Positions 57,554 through 64,000 of a stretch of 64,000 bases of DNA are shown here, in pieces; the stretch's first letter is position 1; every line of letters starts with the position of its first letter. Location of the stretch: the NCBI RefSeq assembly GCF_000710035.2, contig NZ_JMJJ01000009.1, positions 167,649 through 231,648 on the forward strand. The letters run 5' to 3'. The notes beneath the pieces were generated by a model. It was given only the letters and a program-made list of their open reading frames with translations, had not been told where the DNA came from and made no database searches. The position numbers and the translations under genes are program-made. The stretch comes from Pantoea ananatis LMG 2665 (lineage in GTDB: Bacteria > Pseudomonadota > Gammaproteobacteria > Enterobacterales > Enterobacteriaceae).

Positions 57554-59737
57554 TCAGGCGCTTCTGAACGCGGCTTCATCAATCGGTTTGACGGCGGGGT
57601 ACCAGCTTTCATGTTGGCGCGCTTTTTCTGACAGCAGGGCAGGCAGCTCATACAGGCCGCCCAGAGCCGTATAGCGTTTCGCCTGATCCACGACATTACT
57701 GTTCCCCAGCGTGTCGAGATAACGGAAAGCCCCACCACGGAATGGCGGGAATCCCAGGCCGTACACCAGCGCCATGTCTGCCTCGGCAGGTGAAGCAATA
57801 ATCTTCTCTTCCAGACAGCGGACAACTTCATTCAGCATTGGCAACATCATGCGGTTCAGGATTTCTTCATCACTGAAGATCCGCTTAGGCTGGCAGGCAG
57901 GTTCAAGCAGCGCATCGACCTCGGGATCAGAGACTTTTTTAGGTTTCCCTTTTTTGTCTTCTTCCCAACGCCAGAAGCCTTTACCGTTTTTCTGACCAAA
58001 GCGTTTTGCTTCAAACAGAATATCGATAGCATCGCGATAGTCCTTTTTCATACGCTGTGGGAAACCATCCGCCATCACGCTTTGCGCATGATGTGCGGTA
58101 TCAATCCCTACGACATCCAGCAGCCAGGAAGGGCCCATCGGCCAGCCAAACTGTTTTTCCATCACTTTATCGATTTGGCGGAAATCCGCACCATCGCGCA
58201 ACAACATGCTGAACGCGGCAAAGTAAGGGAACAGAACACGGTTTACGAAGAAGCCTGGGCAGTCATTCACCACGACAGGGGTTTTGCCCATCTTGCTGGC
58301 CCATGCCACGACTTTACCCAACGTCGCTTCACTGGTTTTCTCTCCGCGAACCACTTCTACCAGCGGCATACGGGGAACCGGATTAAAGAAGTGCATACCG
58401 CAAAAGTTTTCGGGACGCTGCAGTGCCTGCGCCAGCTGGCTGATGGGGATCGTAGAGGTATTCGAGGCCAGGATGGCATCACTGCGCATATGCTTTTCTG
58501 TTTCAGCCAGCACACTGGCTTTGATCTGTGGATTTTCGACCACGGCTTCGACCACGACATCGGCCTGATCAAATCCGGCATAATCCAGCGTGGGTTGAAT
58601 GGTGGCAATGACGGCAGCCAGCCTATTCCCGTCTATCTTACCTCGCTCCAGCTGCTTGTTCAGAAGCTTACTGGCTTCGTTCATGCCCAGGGTCAGCGCC
58701 TGCGGATGAATATCCTTCATCTTGACCGGCACACCTTTCCACGCCGACTGATAGCTGATGCCGCCACCCATAATCCCGGCGCCCAGCACGGCAGCCTGCT
58801 TCGGCGCACCATTTTCGCTGCTGCGTTTTTTTGCCAGCCCTTTAATGTACTGATCGTTGAGGAAAATTCCGACGAGCGCGCGGGCCACATCCGATTGCGC
58901 CAACGGAACAAACGCCGCCGTTTCCAGTTTTAACGCATCGTCACGTCCTAATGCGGCTGCGGCCTCGATCGTCTTCACGGCGGTGAGCGGCGCAGGATAA
59001 TGTTTTCCGGCCGTTTGCATGACCATGCCTTTAGCGATTGTAAAGCTCATTGCGGCCTCGACAGGGCTCAGCTTTAACGGGGCTAATTTAGGGGCGCGAC
59101 GTGCCCGCCAACTGCCATCACTGGCTGCCGCTTTAAGCATCGTCAGCGCTGCATCGCGCAGTTTATCAGGGCTGACAACTGCATCGACCAGACCCAGCCT
59201 GAGCGCAGCCATACCATCAATATCTTTACCTGCCGCAATGATTTCCAGCGCGCTGTCAGCACCCAACAGGCGAGGCAGGCGAACGCTGCCGCCAAAACCC
59301 GGCATGATGCCCAGCTTGGTTTCAGGTAAGCCCAGGCGGGCGGTTGGCGTGGCAACCCGTAAGTCCGTCGCCAGAACACATTCACAGCCACCGCCCAGCG
59401 CGTAGCCATCGATCGCGGCGATGGTGGGAACGGGTAAATCTTCCAGACGATTAAAAATACTGTTTGCGAAGGTCAGCCACTGGCTCAGCTTTTCCGTTGG
59501 CGCGTCAAAAAGCGCAAGGAATTCGGTGATGTCAGCCCCAACGATAAAGGCGGGTTTAGCTGAGCTCAGAAGCACGCCGCGCAGATCGGCGTGTTGCTCC
59601 AGCACAGCAATCGCTTCGCCGAGGCTGGCAACGGTTTGTGTATCCAGCTTATTAACGGAGCCGGGGGCATCAAACACCAGCTCGACAATGCCGTCGTCCA
59701 ACTGATTAAGAGTGAGGTTAGCGCCTTGGTAGAGCAT
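57554..59737 (-). CDS. fadB: FadB, multifunctional fatty-acid oxidation alpha subunit
   Basis: 727 residues carrying enoyl-CoA hydratase and isomerase activities in the N-terminal third and L-3-hydroxyacyl-CoA dehydrogenase in the C-terminal part. The crotonase glutamate is in [14 protein letters not shown] and [14 protein letters not shown]; the NAD motif is [11 protein letters not shown]; the catalytic histidine is in [16 protein letters not shown]. First gene of fadBA. A perfect FadR operator lies upstream. Confidence 0.98.
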   Translation of the reverse strand: MLYQGANLTLNQLDDGIVELVFDAPGSVNKLDTQTVASLGEAIAVLEQHADLRGVLLSSAKPAFIVGADITEFLALFDAPTEKLSQWLTFANSIFNRLEDLPVPTIAAIDGYALGGGCECVLATDLRVATPTARLGLPETKLGIMPGFGGSVRLPRLLGADSALEIIAAGKDIDGMAALRLGLVDAVVSPDKLRDAALTMLKAAASDGSWRARRAPKLAPLKLSPVEAAMSFTIAKGMVMQTAGKHYPAPLTAVKTIEAAAALGRDDALKLETAAFVPLAQSDVARALVGIFLNDQYIKGLAKKRSSENGAPKQAAVLGAGIMGGGISYQSAWKGVPVKMKDIHPQALTLGMNEASKLLNKQLERGKIDGNRLAAVIATIQPTLDYAGFDQADVVVEAVVENPQIKASVLAETEKHMRSDAILASNTSTIPISQLAQALQRPENFCGMHFFNPVPRMPLVEVVRGEKTSEATLGKVVAWASKMGKTPVVVNDCPGFFVNRVLFPYFAAFSMLLRDGADFRQIDKVMEKQFGWPMGPSWLLDVVGIDTAHHAQSVMADGFPQRMKKDYRDAIDILFEAKRFGQKNGKGFWRWEEDKKGKPKKVSDPEVDALLEPACQPKRIFSDEEILNRMMLPMLNEVVRCLEEKIIASPAEADMALVYGLGFPPFRGGAFRYLDTLGNSNVVDQAKRYTALGGLYELPALLSEKARQHESWYPAVKPIDEAAFRSA

Positions 59738-59764
59738 GTACGTCTCCTGAAACCGCGAAAGGTG

Positions 59765-59781
59765 ATCTGGTCATACCAGAT
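59765..59781. promoter_or_regulatory. FadR operator of fadBA
   Basis: ATCTGGT-CAT-ACCAGAT, a perfect 17-bp palindrome of the FadR type, 28 bases upstream of the fadB start. FadR would repress fadBA until long-chain acyl-CoA releases it. Confidence 0.88.
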
Positions 59782-59922
59782 GATCGTGAGTTTGGGAGCG
59801 ATGTTAATTTTTTGCAAACAGCTCTTTGTTTATTTGCTAACAAGATCACAGCCGCCCTGAACCCGGCATCCGTATTTCGGCTGTGATAAACTGCGGCTTT
59901 TCCGGACACTGGAGAGGCGGCA

Positions 59923-61254
59923 ATGGATTCATTAAAAAGCTTGTATCACGCGCATATTACGACCTTGCAACAACGTGCTCAGCAGGTATTGGCACGTCAT
60001 AAACTGGATGCCATGCTGATCCATTCCGGCGAGTTGCTCACCGTGTTTCTGGACGATCATACTTATCCGTTTAAGGTTAACCCGCAATTTAAGGCATGGG
60101 TGCCCGTAACCCAGGTGCCAAACTGTTGGTTGTGGATTGACGGTGTGAACAAACCGAAGTTGTGGTTTTACTCTCCGGTGGACTACTGGCATAACGTTGA
60201 ACCACTTCCGCACAGTTTCTGGACCGATGACGTTGAGATTATCGGCCTGGCAAACGCGAATGCCATCGGCGATCTTCTGCCAGCCCAACGTGAAAACGTC
60301 GCCTACATTGGCCCGGTGATCGAACGTGCGGCGCAATTAGGGATTAAGGCGGGAAATATTAATCCAAAAGGCGTGATCGATTTCCTGCATTACCATCGCA
60401 GCATAAAAACCGATTACGAGCTCAGCTGTATGCGTCAGGCGCAAAAAATTGCCGTGGCCGGGCATCGTGCGGCGAAAGAGGCCTTTTCTGCCGGCCTGAG
60501 TGAATTTGATATCAATCAGGCTTACCTGACGGCAACCGGACATCGCGATACCGATGTGCCCTATGGCAATATTATCGCCCTGAATGAGCATGCCGCCGTG
60601 TTGCACTACACCAAACTGGACCATCAGCCACCGGCTAAGCGTTACAGTTTTTTGATTGATGCCGGAGCGGAATATCAAGGCTATGCCGCCGATCTGACGC
60701 GCAGTTATGCCGCACAAAGCGGCACGCTGTATGCCAAAATGGTTGAAGCGATGAATACGGAAGAGCTGGCGTTGATTGCTACGCTGAAAGCGGGCGTGCG
60801 CTACACCGATTATCATCTGCAAATGCATCAACGTATTGCGAAATTGCTGACGAAGTTTGATTTGGTCCACGGGATAAGCGAAGAGGCGCTGGTAGCCGAG
60901 GATTTGACCGGCCCCTTTATGCCACACGGTTTAGGCCACCCGCTGGGCTTGCAGGTCCACGATGTCGCGGGCTTTATGCAGGATGAAACCGGTACGCACC
61001 TGGCCGCGCCAGAGCAATATCCTTATCTGCGCTGCACCCGGGTTATCCAGCCTGGGATGGTGTTAACCATTGAGCCAGGCTTCTATATTATTGATTCACT
61101 GCTGGCCCCGCTGCGAGAAGGCAAATTCAGCGCGCATTTTAACTGGCAGGCACTGGATGCGCTTAAGCCTTATGGCGGTATCCGCATTGAGGACAACGTG
61201 ATTATCCATGCGAACCGCGTCGAAAACATGACGCGCGACCTGCATCTTGCCTGA
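59923..61254 (+). CDS. pepQ: PepQ, Xaa-Pro dipeptidase (prolidase)
   Basis: Dimetal pita-bread-fold peptidase that splits X-Pro dipeptides and can hydrolyse organophosphates in E. coli. 443 residues. Metal ligands are seen in [42 protein letters not shown] and GIRIEDNV. Divergent from fadB across 185 bases. Confidence 0.97.
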   Translation: MDSLKSLYHAHITTLQQRAQQVLARHKLDAMLIHSGELLTVFLDDHTYPFKVNPQFKAWVPVTQVPNCWLWIDGVNKPKLWFYSPVDYWHNVEPLPHSFWTDDVEIIGLANANAIGDLLPAQRENVAYIGPVIERAAQLGIKAGNINPKGVIDFLHYHRSIKTDYELSCMRQAQKIAVAGHRAAKEAFSAGLSEFDINQAYLTATGHRDTDVPYGNIIALNEHAAVLHYTKLDHQPPAKRYSFLIDAGAEYQGYAADLTRSYAAQSGTLYAKMVEAMNTEELALIATLKAGVRYTDYHLQMHQRIAKLLTKFDLVHGISEEALVAEDLTGPFMPHGLGHPLGLQVHDVAGFMQDETGTHLAAPEQYPYLRCTRVIQPGMVLTIEPGFYIIDSLLAPLREGKFSAHFNWQALDALKPYGGIRIEDNVIIHANRVENMTRDLHLA

Positions 61255-61871
61255 TGGAGGCGTTTGATATTCCTGCGCAGGCGCTCAGCGTCAGCGAGGA
61301 GACGATCAAAAAAAGCCGGTTTATTACGCTGCTGGCTCACACCTGTGGCGTGGACGCGGCGCGGGCTTTTGTCCAGCAGGTAAAGCAGGATCATCCCACT
61401 GCCCGGCATCATTGCTGGGCCTGGGTAGCGGGTGCGCCCAACGACTCACAGCAGTTGGGCTTTTCCGATGACGGTGAGCCTTCCGGGACGGCAGGTAAAC
61501 CCATGCTCGCGCAGTTAATGGGTGCCGATATCGGAGAAATTACGGCAGTGGTCGTGCGCTACTACGGCGGCATTATGTTGGGGACGGGGGGCCTGGTTAA
61601 GGCTTATGGCGGCGGTGTCCAACAAGGGTTGAAACAGCTTGAGCGCCAGCGAAAAGTTCCGGTAAAACTGTTCACGTTACAGTGCGATTACGCCCAGTTG
61701 AGCGATATTGAGCGCCTGGTGCAGCGCTTTGAAGGGAGCATTTCTGAAAGTCAGTATCTTGACCGTATCACTATGACGCTGGCATTGCCTTATGGACATA
61801 TTGATGGATTTAAGCAAAACCTGTCAGACTTCAGCCGGGGTGCGTTAACGCTTCTTCCGCTTACACCATGA
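61254..61871 (+). CDS. yigZ: YigZ, IMPACT/UPF0029-family protein
   Basis: 205 residues. The N-terminal UPF0029 domain has the signature ARHHCWAWVAG and FSDDGEPSGTAGKPML, with VVRYYGGIMLGTGGLVKAYGGG following; the C-terminal domain is ferredoxin-like. The family relates to eukaryotic IMPACT; its bacterial role is unclear. Its ATG shares one base with the pepQ TGA. Confidence 0.95.
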   Translation: MEAFDIPAQALSVSEETIKKSRFITLLAHTCGVDAARAFVQQVKQDHPTARHHCWAWVAGAPNDSQQLGFSDDGEPSGTAGKPMLAQLMGADIGEITAVVVRYYGGIMLGTGGLVKAYGGGVQQGLKQLERQRKVPVKLFTLQCDYAQLSDIERLVQRFEGSISESQYLDRITMTLALPYGHIDGFKQNLSDFSRGALTLLPLTP

Positions 61872-61902
61872 TGTTCTTCTCTTTAATTAAAGGAACGGCT
61901 TA

Positions 61903-63354
61903 ATGCACTTTCGCGCCATTACCCGCATTGTCGGTCTGCTGGTGATCCTCTTCTCGGTAACGATGATTTTACCCGGCCTCGTTGCGCTGATTTATCGGGA
62001 TGGCGCGGGCCGCGCCTTCAGCCAGACGTTTATGATGGCCTTGGTGATTGGTTCGTTATTGTGGTGGCCAAACCGCAAGAAGAAAACGGAACTCAAGCCG
62101 CGCGAAGGGTTTCTGATAGTCGTATTGTTCTGGACCGTGCTGGGCAGCGTCGGTGCCATGCCCTTTATCTTTGCTGAACAGCCGCACCTGTCCGTTACGG
62201 ACGCGTTTTTTGAATCCTTTTCCGGATTAACTACCACGGGCGCGACCACGCTGGTGGGGCTGGACTCCTTGCCTAAAGCCATTTTGTTCTATCGTCAGAT
62301 GCTGCAGTGGCTTGGCGGCATGGGGATCATTGTGCTGGCCGTGGCTATCCTGCCGATTCTGGGCGTCGGTGGCATGCAGTTGTATCGTGCTGAAATGCCT
62401 GGCCCATTGAAAGACAACAAAATGCGCCCGCGCATTGCGGAAACGGCCAAGACGCTCTGGCTCATCTATGTGTTGCTGACGATTGCCTGCGCGCTGGCCC
62501 TGTGGTTTGCCGGGATGCCTGCCTTTGATGCAATCGGCCACAGTTTTTCCACTATCGCCATTGGCGGTTTTTCAACGCATGATGCCAGTATCGGCTATTT
62601 CCAGAGTGGAACGATCAACACCATCGTGGCGGTGTTCCTGCTGATCTCCGGTTGTAACTACGGCCTACACTTCTCATTACTCAGCAACCGCAATCTGCGA
62701 GCCTACTGGCGCGATCCCGAGTTCCGGATGTTTATCGGGGTGCAGCTGACGCTGGTGCTGATTTGCACCATCGTCTTGTGGCTCCACAATGTGTATGACA
62801 GTGGCTGGCAAACGCTGAACCAGGCCTTTTTCCAGGTGGTATCCATGGCAACCACTGCGGGATTCACCACGGACAGTATTGCGCGCTGGCCGCTGTTTCT
62901 ACCGGTGTTGCTGTTGTGTTCTGCATTTATTGGCGGCTGTGCGGGTTCTACGGGCGGCGGTTTAAAAGTGATTCGTATTCTGCTGCTGTGCAAACAGGGT
63001 AACCGTGAGCTTAAGCGGCTTGTCCATCCCAATGCGGTTTACACCATCAAACTGGGCAATCGTGCGCTGCCGGAACGTATCCTTGAAGCCGTATGGGGAT
63101 TCTTTTCGGCATACGCGTTGGTGTTCCTGATCAGCATGCTGGCCATTATTGCTACCGGCGTTGATGATTTTTCTGCGTTTGCTGCGGTTGCGGCAACGTT
63201 AAACAATCTTGGCCCGGGCCTGGGCGTAGTTGCCGATAACTTCACCTCAATGAACGATGTAGCTAAGTGGATTTTGATTTCTACTATGCTGTTTGGTCGC
63301 CTTGAGGTTTTCACGTTGCTGGTGTTGTTCACGCCGACCTTCTGGCGGGAATAA
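61903..63354 (+). CDS. trkH: TrkH, potassium uptake channel subunit
   Basis: Inner-membrane K+-translocating subunit that works with TrkA. 483 residues with four pseudo-repeats of helix-pore-helix; filter-like motifs include FSGLTTTGATTL, IGGFSTHDAS, TTAGFTTDS and NNLGPGLG. AAAGGAA precedes the ATG. It lies 31 bases after yigZ and 18 bases before hemG. Confidence 0.98.
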   Translation: MHFRAITRIVGLLVILFSVTMILPGLVALIYRDGAGRAFSQTFMMALVIGSLLWWPNRKKKTELKPREGFLIVVLFWTVLGSVGAMPFIFAEQPHLSVTDAFFESFSGLTTTGATTLVGLDSLPKAILFYRQMLQWLGGMGIIVLAVAILPILGVGGMQLYRAEMPGPLKDNKMRPRIAETAKTLWLIYVLLTIACALALWFAGMPAFDAIGHSFSTIAIGGFSTHDASIGYFQSGTINTIVAVFLLISGCNYGLHFSLLSNRNLRAYWRDPEFRMFIGVQLTLVLICTIVLWLHNVYDSGWQTLNQAFFQVVSMATTAGFTTDSIARWPLFLPVLLLCSAFIGGCAGSTGGGLKVIRILLLCKQGNRELKRLVHPNAVYTIKLGNRALPERILEAVWGFFSAYALVFLISMLAIIATGVDDFSAFAAVAATLNNLGPGLGVVADNFTSMNDVAKWILISTMLFGRLEVFTLLVLFTPTFWRE

Positions 63355-63372
63355 CGAATAAGGATGAACATA

Positions 63373-63909
63373 ATGAAAGCGTTAATTCTCTTTTCCACCC
63401 GCGATGGTCAGACGCAAAAAATAGCCTCGGCTATTGCTGATGAGATTAAGGGCCAGCAATCTTGCGATGTCATCAATATCCAGGATGCAAAGACACTCGA
63501 CTGGCAGCAGTACGATCGGGTGTTGATTGGTGCTTCAATCCGCTATGGTCATTTCCAGCCTGTCGTAAACGAATTTGTTAAGCACAACCTGCTTGCACTG
63601 CAGCAGCGCGTAAGCGGCTTTTTCTCCGTTAACCTGACGGCGCGCAAGCCTGAGAAGCGCTCGCCGGAAACGAATGCTTATACCGTCAAGTTTTTAGCAC
63701 AGTCGCCCTGGCAGCCTGATTGCTGCGCCGTCTTTGCTGGCGCACTCTATTATCCGCGCTATCGTTGGTTTGACCGGGTCATGATTCAATTCATTATGCG
63801 GATGACTGGCGGTGAAACGGATGCATCTAAAGAAGTGGAATACACGGACTGGCAACAGGTGCAGCGTTTTGCTAGGGATTTTGCACAGTTACCAGGCAAA
63901 TCGTACTGA
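63373..63909 (+). CDS. hemG: HemG, menaquinone-dependent protoporphyrinogen oxidase
   Basis: Long-chain-flavodoxin-type membrane-associated enzyme that oxidises protoporphyrinogen IX with quinones. 178 residues. The FMN phosphate loop is in [13 protein letters not shown], with [13 protein letters not shown] and [17 protein letters not shown] conserved. ATG 63373 is preferred: it sits 8 bases after AAGGA, whereas ATG 63364 almost touches that site. Confidence 0.96.
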   Translation: MKALILFSTRDGQTQKIASAIADEIKGQQSCDVINIQDAKTLDWQQYDRVLIGASIRYGHFQPVVNEFVKHNLLALQQRVSGFFSVNLTARKPEKRSPETNAYTVKFLAQSPWQPDCCAVFAGALYYPRYRWFDRVMIQFIMRMTGGETDASKEVEYTDWQQVQRFARDFAQLPGKSY

Positions 63910-63964
63910 AATAACGCGATTTGGCGAAATTTGAGACGAACAGTAATCTTTTTGCAATTAACCC

Positions 63965-63992
63965 TTGTCAGGCCGCGCGAACTCCCTATAAT
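63965..63992 (+). promoter_or_regulatory. rRNA operon P1 promoter
   Basis: TTGTCA (63965-63970), a 16-base spacer and TATAAT (63987-63992), then a GCGCC-rich discriminator, all close to E. coli rrnA P1. An A+T-rich UP-element-like stretch (AGTAATCTTTTTGCAATTAA) lies just before the -35 box, and FIS sites are plausible further up. The 16S gene itself is outside the window. Confidence 0.88.
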
Positions 63993-64000
63993 GCGCCTCC

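Noticed and set aside
58082..58933. 283-residue plus-strand ORF within fadB, with similar antisense ORFs in rmuC (46288-47058, 47068-47580)
   Set aside because: They are open frames opposite well-conserved genes with strong codon bias; no independent start signals.

Overview
The window is a stretch of enterobacterial core chromosome. Gene order and protein sequence follow the Escherichia coli wec-hem-cyaA-uvrD-metE-tat-fad-hemG region up to the promoter of a ribosomal RNA operon. Several local differences from E. coli (no yifK, aslA/aslB or cyaY at their usual places; extra abrB, HxlR/SnoaL-like, glpT and yehS genes) and moderately diverged proteins suggest Erwiniaceae (Pantoea/Erwinia type). 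That placement is an inference from content; no species can be named.

Layout. 1-12018: enterobacterial common antigen (ECA) operon from the end of wecA to wecG, tightly packed, all on +, with a compound terminator over the wecG stop. 12127-12661: tRNA operon Arg-His-Leu-Pro. 12607-12892: tandem repeat that duplicates the 3' end of tRNA-Pro with its terminator, with short GNA-loop hairpins. 13047-13408: the sRNA gene glmZ with a sigma-54 promoter, two GlrR-type sites and an IHF site. 13475-17498 (-): hemY-hemX-hemD-hemC, divergent from cyaA. 17812-26109: cyaA, lptM, dapF, yigA, xerC, yigB and LexA-controlled uvrD. 26172-27354: corA with a leader ORF and hairpin. 27452-30580: abrB, rarD and a small accessory pair, an HxlR regulator and a secreted SnoaL-like protein with two palindromic operators between them. 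30638-37322: yigI, pldA, recQ, rhtC, rhtB, pldB, yigL. 37363-40540: glpT with a Pho-box-like array, yigM, yehS. 40613-44851: metR/metE with met boxes, and ysgA. 45155-53297: udp, rmuC, ubiE-ubiJ-ubiB, tatABC, tatD. 53294-59737: rfaH, ubiD-fre, and fadBA with a perfect FadR operator. 59923-63909: pepQ-yigZ-trkH-hemG. The last 100 bases hold a strong rrn P1 promoter whose rRNA genes lie outside the window.

How the genes work together. The ECA operon makes UDP-ManNAcA and TDP-Fuc4NAc, builds the lipid-linked trisaccharide, flips it, polymerises it and sets chain length. hemC/D and hemG are steps of heme synthesis. ubiE/J/B/D serve ubiquinone synthesis. tatABC export folded proteins. fadBA carry out beta-oxidation. 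uvrD, xerC, recQ and rmuC act on DNA.

No mobile element, CRISPR array, phage or defence system was seen. The most interesting parts are non-coding: the tRNA-Pro tail repeat with a compensatory base-pair change, the glmZ control region, the Pho-box array before glpT, the HxlR operator pair and the corA leader.
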